Origin: an uncultured bacterium
GTDB lineage: Bacteria > Bacillota > Clostridia > Lachnospirales > Lachnospiraceae
Length of the DNA: 64,000 nucleotides
Assembly (NCBI GenBank): GCA_947073545.1
Contig: CAMTMP010000010.1
Span: 54,607-118,606, forward strand
Direction: 5' to 3'
The first letter of the stretch is position 1. Each line of letters begins with the position of its first letter. The position numbers were made by a program, and so were the translations under genes. Below, piece by piece: positions 43,804 to 52,458 of this stretch. The notes beneath the pieces are model-generated. The model did not search any database, was not told the origin of the DNA, and saw only the letters and a program-made list of their open reading frames with translations.

Positions 43804-45141
43804 ATGAGTAAAAGGAAGTCCAAGCCGGTCGTGGCTGTGGTGGGAAGGCCCAATGTGGGGAAGTCCACCCTGTTTAACGCGCTGGCTGGTGAAAATATAG
43901 CGATAGTGAAAGATACGCCGGGCATCACCAGAGACCGTATTTATGCGGATGTCTCGTGGCTTGACCGGAATTTTACACTGATTGATACAGGCGGTATCGA
44001 GCCGGAGAGCAAGGATATTATCCTGTCCCAGATGCGGGAGCAGGCGCAGATTGCCATAGATACGGCGGATGTGATTGTCTTTCTGGTGGATGTAAAGCAG
44101 GGGCTGCAGGACGCAGATTCCAAGGTGGCCGATATGCTCAGACGTTCCCGCAAACCGGTGGTTCTGGCAGTCAATAAAGTGGATGACTTTAAGAAATATA
44201 TGGCGGATGTCTATGAGTTTTACAATCTGGGGATCGGGGAACCTTATCCGATCTCTTCCGTAAACCGCCTTGGTTTCGGGGAACTGCTGGACGAAGTGAT
44301 CGCCCATTTTGGGCAGGAGACAGAGGAAGAGGAGGAGGACGACCGTATCAAGGTGGCCATCATCGGGAAACCGAACGTGGGGAAATCCTCTATCATCAAC
44401 CGTCTGATCGGGGAAAACCGTCTGATCGTTTCGAATATCGCCGGGACGACCAGAGACGCGGTGGACACGGACATTACCCACGACGGAAAAGAGTATGTGT
44501 TTATTGATACGGCAGGCCTTCGGAGAAAAAATAAGATCAAGGAAGAGTTGGAACGCTATATGATTATCCGCACGGTGACGGCGGTGGAGCGGGCGGATAT
44601 CGCCGTGCTTGTTATAGACGCCGTGGAGGGTGTGACGGAGCAGGACGCCAAGATCGCCGGGATCGCCCACGATAGGGGCAAGGCGGTGATTATCGCGGTC
44701 AATAAGTGGGACGCCGTGGAGAAGGACAACCAGACGGTGAAAGAATACACACAGAAAATAAGGCAGATATTGTCCTTTATGCCTTATGCGGAGATTATGT
44801 TTATCTCGGCGGTGAGCGGACAGCGGCTGATGAAACTCTATGACGTGATAGACGCGGTGAATGAAAATCACTCCATGCGCGTGGCGACAGGTGTGTTAAA
44901 CGAGATTGTGACAGAGGCGGTGGCGCTGCAGCAGCCCCCCGCCGACAAGGGAAAGCGTCTGCGCATCTATTACACGACGCAGGTGGCGGTAAAGCCCCCT
45001 ACCTTTGTTATTTTTGTAAACGACAAGGAGCTGATGCACTTTTCCTATCTGCGGTATCTGGAAAACCAGATACGGGATACTTTCGGCTTCGTGGGAACGC
45101 CCCTGAAGTTTTTTGTCAGGGAGAGAAAGGATAACAGATAA
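43804..45141 (+). CDS. der: ribosome biogenesis GTPase Der (EngA)
   Basis: Encodes 445 residues with two GTPase domains in tandem: G1 GRPNVGKSTL with NKVDD, and G1 GKPNVGKSSI with NKWDA, followed by a KH-like C-terminal domain (RIYYTTQVAVKPPTFVIFVN). Der is essential for 50S assembly. ATG 43804 is preferred over an upstream in-frame start at 43765 because GGAGAG precedes it and the protein then begins MSKRKSKPVVAVVGRPNVGK. It is followed by plsY and gpsA. Confidence 0.97.
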   Translation: MSKRKSKPVVAVVGRPNVGKSTLFNALAGENIAIVKDTPGITRDRIYADVSWLDRNFTLIDTGGIEPESKDIILSQMREQAQIAIDTADVIVFLVDVKQGLQDADSKVADMLRRSRKPVVLAVNKVDDFKKYMADVYEFYNLGIGEPYPISSVNRLGFGELLDEVIAHFGQETEEEEEDDRIKVAIIGKPNVGKSSIINRLIGENRLIVSNIAGTTRDAVDTDITHDGKEYVFIDTAGLRRKNKIKEELERYMIIRTVTAVERADIAVLVIDAVEGVTEQDAKIAGIAHDRGKAVIIAVNKWDAVEKDNQTVKEYTQKIRQILSFMPYAEIMFISAVSGQRLMKLYDVIDAVNENHSMRVATGVLNEIVTEAVALQQPPADKGKRLRIYYTTQVAVKPPTFVIFVNDKELMHFSYLRYLENQIRDTFGFVGTPLKFFVRERKDNR

Positions 45142-45143
45142 CA

Positions 45144-45827
45144 GTGGAACGGATCTTTTGCTTACTGATCGGCTATGGGTTTGGACTTTTTCAGACGGCT
45201 TATATTTACGGGAGACTGCATGGCATTGACATCAGGAATTACGGGAGCGGCAATGCGGGTACGACGAACACGCTGCGCGTATTCGGGACGAAGGCCGGTC
45301 TTCTTGTACTTCTGGGAGACATTATGAAGTGTATTCTGGCAGTTGTGATTACGGGCGTCGTTTTTGGAAACAGCCACCCGGACATGATTTATCTGTTGAA
45401 AATGTATACGGCGGCGGGTGCGATCATCGGGCACAACTTTCCCTTTTATCTCAAATTTAAGGGCGGAAAGGGCATTGCGGCCACGGCGGGGCTGATTCTT
45501 TCTTTTCATCCGTATCTGATTCCGATGGGCGTGATTTTGTTTTTTGGCGCCTTCTTTATCACCCATTATGTGTCGCTCGGATCGCTTCTGGTGTATGCCG
45601 GATTTCTGATTGAGCTGGTGGCGCTGGGGCAGATGGGGACATTCGGTATGTCACAGGCGCTTTTGACCGAGATGTATATCATAGCGGGATTTTTGACAGT
45701 CATGGCTTACTGGAAGCACAGGGAGAATATCAAACGGCTTGTAAGTGGCACAGAGCGTAAAACTTATCTGACGCACAAAAGCACAGGGGCGGAGGAGAAC
45801 ACGGAGAACAAATCCGCACAGAGCTGA
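45144..45827 (+). CDS. plsY: glycerol-3-phosphate acyltransferase PlsY
   Basis: Encodes 227 residues from GTG 45144, 2 nt after der. Five or so membrane helices and the three conserved loops are present: NYGSGNAGTTNTLRVFG, GHNFPFYLKFKGGKGIAAT and the terminal region near AYWKHRENIKRL. It acylates glycerol-3-phosphate with the acyl-phosphate made by PlsX (9422). The C-terminal 25 residues are a hydrophilic extension beyond the usual end. Confidence 0.95.
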   Translation: MERIFCLLIGYGFGLFQTAYIYGRLHGIDIRNYGSGNAGTTNTLRVFGTKAGLLVLLGDIMKCILAVVITGVVFGNSHPDMIYLLKMYTAAGAIIGHNFPFYLKFKGGKGIAATAGLILSFHPYLIPMGVILFFGAFFITHYVSLGSLLVYAGFLIELVALGQMGTFGMSQALLTEMYIIAGFLTVMAYWKHRENIKRLVSGTERKTYLTHKSTGAEENTENKSAQS

Positions 45828-45944
45828 GAACGGGCGGTGCTAAATAAGGAAACCTGTTTGGATGAGGGCCGAAAAGGGAAGACACAGGAACGGCTGGAAC
45901 GATAGTAGGAAACGGTTGGGGAACGGAAGAGCAAGGAGGATTAT

Positions 45945-46961
45945 ATGGCAGCAATTGGTATTATAGGCGCGGGAAGCTGGGGAACGGCGTTGGCGGTTCT
46001 TCTCCACAAAAACGGACACAAAGTCACGGTCTGGTCGATTATGGAATCGGAGATCGAGATGCTTACGAAGGAGCGGGAACACAAGGATAAACTGCCAGGC
46101 GTCAGGCTGCCGGAGGATATGGCATTCACCACGGATCTGGAAACGGCAGTCCGGGATCAGGATGTGCTTGTGCTGGCGGTTCCCTCGCCCTATACCAGAA
46201 GCACGTCCCATTCCATGCAGCCCTATGTGCATGAGGGCCAGATCATCGTCAATGTGGCGAAGGGGATAGAGGAGAAGACCCTTTTAACCTTGTCGCAGAT
46301 CATAGAGGAGGAGATCCCGCAGGCGGAAGTGGCGGTGCTTTCGGGGCCGTCCCACGCGGAGGAAGTGGGCAGAGGCATTCCCACGACGATCGTGGTGGGG
46401 GCACAGAAAAAGGCCACGGCCGAATATCTCCAGAATGTATTTATGAACGAGGTGTTCCGCGTCTATATCAGTCCCGATGTGCTTGGGATTGAGCTGGGAG
46501 CGGCGCTTAAGAACGTGGTGGCGCTGGCGGCCGGAATCGCCGACGGTCTTGGCTGTGGGGACAATACGAAGGCGGCGTTAATCACAAGAGGCATTGCGGA
46601 GATTGCAAGACTCGGGCTTGCCATGGGCGGCAGGATCGAGACGTTCAGCGGACTTACCGGCATCGGAGATCTGATTGTGACATGCGCCTCCATGCACTCC
46701 AGAAACCGCCGCGCCGGAATCCTGATCGGAAAGGGCTGCACCATGGAACAGGCCATGGATGAGGTGAAGATGGTGGTGGAGGGCGTGCACTCGGCCAAGG
46801 CGGCGATGGGACTTGCGAAAAAGTATCAGGTGCAGCTTCCCATTATCGAGCAGGTGAACGCGGTTTTGTTTGAAGGGATGCCCGTGGACGAGGCGGTGAA
46901 GAACCTGATGCTGCGGGATAAAAAGATTGAGAACCCGCTGATTCCGTGGGAGGAGAAGTGA
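45945..46961 (+). CDS. gpsA: glycerol-3-phosphate dehydrogenase [NAD(P)+]
   Basis: Encodes 338 residues: Rossmann loop GAGSWGTALAVLL, then LSGPSHAEEVGRG, the catalytic-domain motif LGAALKNVVALAAGIADGLG, and NTKAALITRGIAEI. It supplies glycerol-3-phosphate to PlsY, so der-plsY-gpsA mixes ribosome assembly and lipid precursor supply. AAGGAGG is 8 nt upstream. The 117 nt between plsY and gpsA hold no obvious signal. Confidence 0.97.
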   Translation: MAAIGIIGAGSWGTALAVLLHKNGHKVTVWSIMESEIEMLTKEREHKDKLPGVRLPEDMAFTTDLETAVRDQDVLVLAVPSPYTRSTSHSMQPYVHEGQIIVNVAKGIEEKTLLTLSQIIEEEIPQAEVAVLSGPSHAEEVGRGIPTTIVVGAQKKATAEYLQNVFMNEVFRVYISPDVLGIELGAALKNVVALAAGIADGLGCGDNTKAALITRGIAEIARLGLAMGGRIETFSGLTGIGDLIVTCASMHSRNRRAGILIGKGCTMEQAMDEVKMVVEGVHSAKAAMGLAKKYQVQLPIIEQVNAVLFEGMPVDEAVKNLMLRDKKIENPLIPWEEK

Positions 46962-47012
46962 ATGCGGGAGATTACCGCAGGCAATATGGCTGTTAAGGAT
47001 TAAGAAAAGAGG

Positions 47013-47055
47013 AAACGCCTCATAGGATGCACCATCATCTTATGAGGCGTTTATT
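47013..47055. terminator. bidirectional terminator between gpsA and the NSS symporter
   Basis: AAACGCCTCATA pairs with TATGAGGCGTTT over 12 bases, with TTATTATATTT after it and A-rich sequence before it. Confidence 0.9.
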
Positions 47056-47093
47056 ATATTTCAAGATGGCAGGCTGCTGTCCCTTATAGGGTA

Positions 47094-48452
47094 TCAGCCG
47101 ATCCATCCTTTCACGATCAGAAAGAGCAGAAGAACCGGAAGGACAAAGGTCACATAGATACGGATTGCCTTTGGCATTTTCAAGCCCTCCCCGGTATTGG
47201 TCTCTTTCAGGTAATTCTCAAATCCCCAGCCGTACCGGGTCACGCAGAAGAGCAGATAGATGAGCGATCCCATCGGCAGCAGGATGTTGCTGACGATAAA
47301 ATCTTCCAGATCAAGAACGGTGCTTCCCTCGCCAAGCGGCTGGAATGCCGACCAGATATTAAAGCCGAGCACGCAGGGCAGGGAGAGGGCGGTAAGCGCG
47401 ACGAGATTGATCAGACAGGATTTCTTCCTGCTCCAGTGAAACAGATCCATCCCACAGGATATGATGTTCTCAAATACGGCAAGAATTGTGGAGAATGCGG
47501 CGAACGTCATAAAGACGAAGAACAGCGTTCCCCATACCCGTCCGCCTGCCATATTGTTAAAAATATTCGGCAGCGTGATAAAGATCAGACTGGGTCCCAT
47601 ATCCGGGCTGATATCGAAGGCGAAGCAGGTCGGAAAAATGATGAGTCCTGACACAAGCGCTACAAAAGTATCCAGTATGGCAATATTTACCGATTCACCG
47701 AGTAAAGAACGGCTCTTGTCGATATAGCTTCCGAATATGGCCATGGAACCGATGCCAAGACTCAGCGTAAAGAACGCCTGATTCATGGCTGCAGTGACTG
47801 TCTCAAAAATGCCCACATCCTGCATTCTCTGCATGTCGGGCAGGAGATAAAATTTCAACCCTTCTGTGCCGCCCGGCAGCGTCATGCCACGTACTGCCAA
47901 AACCACCATAATGAGAAGGAGCAGCGTCATCATGATCTTTGTGATTTTCTCAACACCTTTTTGCAGGCCGAGAGAACAGACAAGAATACCGGCAGCCACG
48001 ATGATGACCATAACCGTAGTCAGCACTTGGGGACTTTCCAGCATCCCCTGAAACATGTCCGCCACCTGAGCGGTGTCTTTTCCGGTAAACTTTCCCGTCA
48101 GCATCTGATAAAAATAATACAGCATCCAGCCTGCCACGGTGGTGTAAAACATCATCAGGATGTAATTGCCCGCCATGCCAAGATAGCCGTGCAGATGCCA
48201 TTTATGACCGGGCTTTTCCAGTTCCGTGAAGCTTTTGATGACGCTCTTTCTGCTGGCGCGCCCTACGGAAAACTCCATCGTCATGACAGGTACGCCCATA
48301 GCGATCAGAAAAAACAGGTAAAACAGTACAAACATGCCGCCGCCGTACATGCCTGCGATGTACGGAAACCGCCACACGTTGCCGATTCCGATTGCACATC
48401 CCGCCGATAACAGGATAAAGCCCATTCTGGAGCCGAATTTTTCTCTTTCCAC
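47094..48452 (-). CDS. sodium-dependent transporter of the NSS/SNF family
   Basis: Encodes 452 residues with about 11 membrane helices. The first helix carries GCAIGIGNVWRFPYIAG, the unwound sodium-binding motif of LeuT-like transporters, followed by GMYGGGMFVLFY and GVPVMTMEFSVGR. Bacterial members import amino acids such as tryptophan, tyrosine or leucine with Na+. The GTG start at 48452 has GGAGG 8 nt upstream. It follows metF on the minus strand and may be co-transcribed with it. Substrate not determined. Confidence 0.93.
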   Translation of the reverse strand: MEREKFGSRMGFILLSAGCAIGIGNVWRFPYIAGMYGGGMFVLFYLFFLIAMGVPVMTMEFSVGRASRKSVIKSFTELEKPGHKWHLHGYLGMAGNYILMMFYTTVAGWMLYYFYQMLTGKFTGKDTAQVADMFQGMLESPQVLTTVMVIIVAAGILVCSLGLQKGVEKITKIMMTLLLLIMVVLAVRGMTLPGGTEGLKFYLLPDMQRMQDVGIFETVTAAMNQAFFTLSLGIGSMAIFGSYIDKSRSLLGESVNIAILDTFVALVSGLIIFPTCFAFDISPDMGPSLIFITLPNIFNNMAGGRVWGTLFFVFMTFAAFSTILAVFENIISCGMDLFHWSRKKSCLINLVALTALSLPCVLGFNIWSAFQPLGEGSTVLDLEDFIVSNILLPMGSLIYLLFCVTRYGWGFENYLKETNTGEGLKMPKAIRIYVTFVLPVLLLFLIVKGWIG

Positions 48453-48513
48453 CTTTCAATCCTCCTCATATGTTTCTTTCCGTTTCCGCTTGAAAAAGAG
48501 TATTGACTTTCGC

Positions 48514-49353
48514 TCAGGAAATCATGCCGCAGATTTCCGTTGTGGTCTTCAATTTATTCATAGAATAAATGTGGATACCGTCCACCCCGTGTTCTCTCAG
48601 ATCCCGGATCTGACGCACAGCATAGTCGATTCCGGCCTTGCGCATGTCTTCCTTGTTCTCCCCGTAAGTGGCGATCAGATCAGCCAGTTCTTTCGGGACA
48701 GAAGAGCCGGAGAGGGAGACTGTGGTGCCGAGCTGTTTAGCTGTGGTGATGGGCATGATGCCTGCATGAATGGGAACGGAGATGCCAATTGCCCGCACCA
48801 ATTCTATAAAGCGGTAAAAACAGGCATTGTCAAAAAACATCTGTGTCACCAGTGAGGCGACGCCCGCATCCACTTTTTCTTTTAAATGGATCAAATCTTC
48901 TTCCAGGCTCGGCGCTTCAAAATGTTTTTCAGGGTAGCAGGCGCCGGAGATCTGCAGAGAGGTATGCGCTTTTAAATGGCGGACCAGATCCGTCGCATAG
49001 AAAAATTCCCGGCTGTTAAACTGCTCGTCCGTCATATGCAGGGGTCTGTCCCCGCGCAGCGCCAGCACGTGGTTTACGCCTGCTGTTTTAAGCGCCTCAC
49101 AGTTTTTCTCAAGATCCGCACGCGTAAAACCAACGCAGGTGATATGGGCGATCGCGTCGATCCCGAGTTCTCTTTGAATGAAGGAGGCGATTTCAATCGT
49201 TTTTCCTGCACGGGAACCGCCTGCGCCGTAGGTGCAGCTTATAAAATCGGGATGCAGTTTCGCTGCCTCCCGCAAGAAATCAAATATGTTGTCGAATTCT
49301 TCTTCCTTTTTCGGGGGAAATACCTCGAAGGAGAGACTTGTAGTGTGTGCCAT
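48514..49353 (-). CDS. metF: methylenetetrahydrofolate reductase
   Basis: Encodes 279 residues, MAHTTSLSFEVFPPKKEEEF, a TIM barrel with ISCTYGAGGS, LALRGDRP and the flavin-site pattern QMFFDNACFYRFIE. It reduces methylene-THF to methyl-THF for methionine synthesis (or the reverse direction in one-carbon metabolism). The ATG at 49353 has AAAGGAA upstream; the open frame continues 28 codons further but those residues do not fit MetF. Promoter predicted at 49445-49473. Confidence 0.95.
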   Translation of the reverse strand: MAHTTSLSFEVFPPKKEEEFDNIFDFLREAAKLHPDFISCTYGAGGSRAGKTIEIASFIQRELGIDAIAHITCVGFTRADLEKNCEALKTAGVNHVLALRGDRPLHMTDEQFNSREFFYATDLVRHLKAHTSLQISGACYPEKHFEAPSLEEDLIHLKEKVDAGVASLVTQMFFDNACFYRFIELVRAIGISVPIHAGIMPITTAKQLGTTVSLSGSSVPKELADLIATYGENKEDMRKAGIDYAVRQIRDLREHGVDGIHIYSMNKLKTTTEICGMIS

Positions 49354-49444
49354 GACATGGATTCCTTTCCGTTTTATTTTTCTTTTGGTTATCTGACCAT
49401 GATGCGTTTTAAAAGAAACAATTTCTTGCTTTTGCATCTGAAAT

Positions 49445-49473
49445 ATCGTAACATAAATTTATAGTGTATGCAA
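49445..49473 (-). promoter_or_regulatory. predicted promoter of metF
   Basis: On the minus strand TTGCAT (49473-49468), 17 nt and TACGAT (49450-49445). A plus-strand promoter for the MoxR gene may overlap the same AT-rich segment (TTGCTT at 49426 with TAACAT 17 nt later). Confidence 0.4.
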
Positions 49474-49526
49474 TCACCTAAATCCGTGGCCATCGGACAG
49501 GGTGAAAAGCGGAATGGAGACGAATT

Positions 49527-50345
49527 ATGGGAAATACAAAATTTGAGAGCACAGCCGATTATGTGGCGTCTGAGCAGCTTTTGGCCAGTGTAAACGTGGC
49601 GATTGCGCTGCAGAAGCCGCTTCTGGTTAAGGGAGAGCCGGGCACAGGAAAGACGATGCTGGCGCAGGCAGTTGCCGCATCTCTTGGAAAGAAACTGATT
49701 ATCTGGAATATCAAGTCCACCACAAAGGCGCAGGACGGTCTGTACATGTACGATACGATCCAGCGTCTTTACGACGGGCAGTTCGGCGAGGAGGGCGTGG
49801 ACGATATCGCCCATTATATCAAGCTGGGCAAGCTGGGTGAGGCGTTTGAGGCGGACGAGCAGGTGATCCTTCTGATCGACGAGATCGACAAGGCGGATCT
49901 GGAGTTCCCCAATGATCTGCTCTGGGAGCTTGACCAGATGGAGTTTTATATTCACGAGACGAAGCGGACCGTGAAGGCGAAGAACAGACCTATTGTGATT
50001 ATTACCTCCAATGCGGAGAAGGAGCTGCCGGACGCGTTTCTTCGCAGATGTATCTTCCACTACATTGATTTCCCGGATCAGACGCTGATGGAGGAGATCG
50101 TGAGAACCCATTATCCCGATGTGGAGGATAAGCTGTTAAAGGATGCCATGGAAGTATTTTACTGGATACGTTCCATGAAAGACATCCGCAAAAAGCCGAG
50201 CACCTCGGAACTGATCGACTGGATCAATGCTTTGCAGTTTGGCGGGATTCCGACAGATACGCTCAGAAAGGAACTTCCTTTTATCGGGGTGGTTGTGAAG
50301 AAGGACGAGGATCTGGAGACGGTTAAGAATAAAGTGGATTTTTAA
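49527..50345 (+). CDS. MoxR-like AAA+ ATPase
   Basis: Encodes 272 residues: Walker A GEPGTGKTM (36-44), Walker B ILLIDEIDKAD, sensor IVIITSNAEKELPDAFLRRC and a lid. MoxR ATPases act as chaperones, often remodelling a metal- or cofactor-dependent target together with a VWA-domain protein, which is encoded 41 nt downstream. The start ATG follows GGAGACG. The client in this system is not evident from neighbours. Confidence 0.93.
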   Translation: MGNTKFESTADYVASEQLLASVNVAIALQKPLLVKGEPGTGKTMLAQAVAASLGKKLIIWNIKSTTKAQDGLYMYDTIQRLYDGQFGEEGVDDIAHYIKLGKLGEAFEADEQVILLIDEIDKADLEFPNDLLWELDQMEFYIHETKRTVKAKNRPIVIITSNAEKELPDAFLRRCIFHYIDFPDQTLMEEIVRTHYPDVEDKLLKDAMEVFYWIRSMKDIRKKPSTSELIDWINALQFGGIPTDTLRKELPFIGVVVKKDEDLETVKNKVDF

Positions 50346-50386
50346 TTGACAATCGTTATGGAATAGAGCTTCAATGAGGGGATCTT

Positions 50387-51583
50387 ATGTTCAGTAAATT
50401 TTTTTATACATTAAAGGATAAGGGCTTGGAAGTATCCTTAAGCGAGTGGCTGACTTTGCAGGATGCGCTGCAGAAGGGGCTTTGCCACAGCAGTCTGACG
50501 GAATTTTATTATCTGGCGCGGATGATTCTCGTGAAGTCGGAGACGGAGTTTGACAAGTTTGACATGGCCTTTGACGAGGTGTTCAAAGGGATCATGTCGG
50601 AGAACGAGGTGGGTAAAAACCTGCTGCGCTGGCTGGATAAACCGGAAATGCAGGACGTCTTTGAGGAGATGCGCCACGAGATGAATCAGGAAGTCATCAC
50701 CATGGACAAGGACGATATAGAGAATAAGTTTAAGGACAGGCTGCGGGACCAGAATGAGGAGCACAATGGCGGCAGCTATTGGATCGGAACCATGGGTAAG
50801 ACGTCCTTTGGCAATATGGGCGGCAACATGGGCGGCATCCGGGTGGGCGGCACCACAGGCTACCAGTCCGCTTTTCAGGTGGTGGGCGCCAGAAAGTACC
50901 GGGATTTCAGAAATGACAAGGTGCTGGACAACAGACAGTTCCAGATGGCGCTTAGGAAACTGAGGCAGTTTTCTACGAAGTTAGATATCCCGGAGACGGA
51001 GCTTGATATCAATGGCACGGTGGATGCGACGTGCAATAACGGCGGCTGTCTGCAGATCGTGATGGAGAAGCCGCGCAAAAATGCGGTCAAGCTCCTGCTT
51101 TTGATGGATTCGGGCGGCACCATGATTCCCTATACCACGCTTCTTAGCGAACTGTTCCATTCCGTACACAAGTCCAACCATTATAAGGATGTGAAGACGT
51201 ACTTTTTCCATAACTGCATCTATTCCAATCTTTACAAGACGCCGGAGTGCGAGAACGGCGAGTGGATCGAGACGGAGTGGATGTTCCGCAATCTGGACAG
51301 CGATTACAAGGTGATTATCGTGGGCGACGCGGCGATGGCGCCAGAGGAGCTTTACTCTGCCACCGGCAATTACAGAGGGCCAAACGGCGGGCTTTCCGGA
51401 ATGGACTGGCTTCTTTTGATGAAACAGCATTACAAAAAAATCGTGTGGCTGAATCCCAAAATGGCGCCGGGCCATGCGCCGTGGCGGGAGGCGGAGACCG
51501 CGATCAAAAATATTTTTCCGATGTATAAGCTGACGGTGGACGGCTTGAATCAAGCGATGATGAAGCTGATGGTGAACCGGTGA
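50387..51583 (+). CDS. VWA-domain protein, partner of MoxR ATPase
   Basis: Encodes 398 residues. The N-terminal half is helical (LSEWLTLQDALQKGL, typical of CoxE-like proteins), a Gly/Met-rich linker lies at 136-160, and the C-terminal half is a von Willebrand A domain. The metal site reads LLLLMDSGGTM (D241), where the usual pattern is DxSxS; Gly replaces the first Ser. MoxR-VWA pairs assemble or activate partner enzymes. GGGGATC precedes the start. No obvious client gene is adjacent. Confidence 0.88.
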   Translation: MFSKFFYTLKDKGLEVSLSEWLTLQDALQKGLCHSSLTEFYYLARMILVKSETEFDKFDMAFDEVFKGIMSENEVGKNLLRWLDKPEMQDVFEEMRHEMNQEVITMDKDDIENKFKDRLRDQNEEHNGGSYWIGTMGKTSFGNMGGNMGGIRVGGTTGYQSAFQVVGARKYRDFRNDKVLDNRQFQMALRKLRQFSTKLDIPETELDINGTVDATCNNGGCLQIVMEKPRKNAVKLLLLMDSGGTMIPYTTLLSELFHSVHKSNHYKDVKTYFFHNCIYSNLYKTPECENGEWIETEWMFRNLDSDYKVIIVGDAAMAPEELYSATGNYRGPNGGLSGMDWLLLMKQHYKKIVWLNPKMAPGHAPWREAETAIKNIFPMYKLTVDGLNQAMMKLMVNR

Positions 51584-51596
51584 GAAGAAGCATTCA

Positions 51597-51625
51597 TTTA
51601 CAGTTGTCAGGAATTTTGGTATAAT
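51597..51625 (+). promoter_or_regulatory. extended -10 sigma-A promoter of the 60-residue protein
   Basis: TTTACA (51597-51602), 17 nt and a perfect TATAAT (51620-51625) preceded by TGG. It sits 14 nt after the VWA gene and makes the small gene an independent unit. Confidence 0.8.
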
Positions 51626-51675
51626 TAAGTTGTAATAAATTTATTTGCAGATACAAAGAAGGAGGTGACTGTCGT

Positions 51676-51858
51676 ATGACTGAAGGGGAAATGTTGAAAT
51701 TATCGGTGGAAGAGTTTTCGAGATTGCAGGATTATATGATAGAAACCGATAAAAACTCCAGTGCATATAAGAAGATGAAAAGAAGATATATCGAACTGAA
51801 AGTGATTCTTACTGCTTCCGGAGTTAATTTGACAGAGCTTGACATGATTAAGGAATAA
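51676..51858 (+). CDS. small conserved-looking protein, unknown function
   Basis: Encodes 60 residues, MTEGEMLKLSVEEFSRLQDY, predicted mostly helical and highly charged (KKMKRRYIELKVILTASG), with no cysteine or membrane segment. Coding is supported by a near-perfect AAGGAGGTGA ribosome site 7 nt upstream, its own consensus promoter and a terminator immediately after. I do not recognise the family. The strong expression signals and small size suggest an abundant cytoplasmic protein, perhaps a binding or regulatory peptide. Confidence 0.82.
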   Translation: MTEGEMLKLSVEEFSRLQDYMIETDKNSSAYKKMKRRYIELKVILTASGVNLTELDMIKE

Positions 51859-51867
51859 TGAGGAAAG

Positions 51868-51901
51868 AACAGCCGAGGGGAAACTTAAGGCTGTTTTTTT
51901 G
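51868..51901 (+). terminator. terminator after the 60-residue protein gene
   Basis: AACAGCC pairs with GGCTGTT followed by at least seven T. It begins 10 nt after the stop codon. Confidence 0.9.
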
Positions 51902-51908
51902 TGCACAG

Positions 51909-51937
51909 TTGACTTTAGCGATTAAAAGTGCTAAAGT
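51909..51937 (+). promoter_or_regulatory. predicted promoter of the thioesterase/ligase genes
   Basis: TTGACT (51909-51914), 17 nt and TAAAGT (51932-51937), about 90 nt before the thioesterase gene and just after the preceding terminator. Confidence 0.55.
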
Positions 51938-52026
51938 GATGAATGTAGTTTTGTATTCATGTATAAAGTATAGGATGCAGAGAAAGACGTGGGAGTGTGC
52001 TGGCATTCGCAGAAAGGGGATCGGTT

Positions 52027-52425
52027 ATGTCAAAATTGGAGGAGATTAGAGAGCGGTTCAAAAACGATCGTTTCGCCACGGACGCGGCGGGAATTGTGAT
52101 CGACTGTGCCGAGCCGGGAAAGGCGGTCTGCTCGCTGGCGCTGGAAGCCCACCACATGAACGCCAACAATGTTCCCATGGGAGGCGCCATTTTTACGCTG
52201 GCGGATTTTACCTGCGCGGTGGCGGCAAACGGGTATTCGGAAAAAATGACGGTCAGTCAGAATGCGTCCATTACCTTTTTGGCAGCGGCCAAGGGAAAAC
52301 GTTTGATTGCGGAGGCGGAGTGTCTGAGAAGCGGCCGAACCACTGCGCTTTTGACGGTAGATATCCGGGACGAGCTGGACACGTATGTGGCGCATGCCAC
52401 GGTGAACGCCTACGCGCTCGGGTAA
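52027..52425 (+). CDS. PaaI-type hotdog-fold thioesterase
   Basis: Encodes 132 residues. The hotdog motif HHMNANNVPMGGAIFTLADFTCA matches PaaI/4HBT thioesterases (Asn-Gly-Gly region and acidic residue in the central helix). It hydrolyses aryl- or acyl-CoA. AAAGGGGAT precedes ATG 52027; an in-frame start 10 codons earlier lacks a ribosome site. It opens a cluster with an acyl-CoA ligase, symporter, iorAB and an arylacetate-CoA ligase, so aromatic CoA esters are likely substrates. Confidence 0.9.
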   Translation: MSKLEEIRERFKNDRFATDAAGIVIDCAEPGKAVCSLALEAHHMNANNVPMGGAIFTLADFTCAVAANGYSEKMTVSQNASITFLAAAKGKRLIAEAECLRSGRTTALLTVDIRDELDTYVAHATVNAYALG

Positions 52426-52458
52426 TATGAGAAGATACACAGAAGGAGGAAACATATA

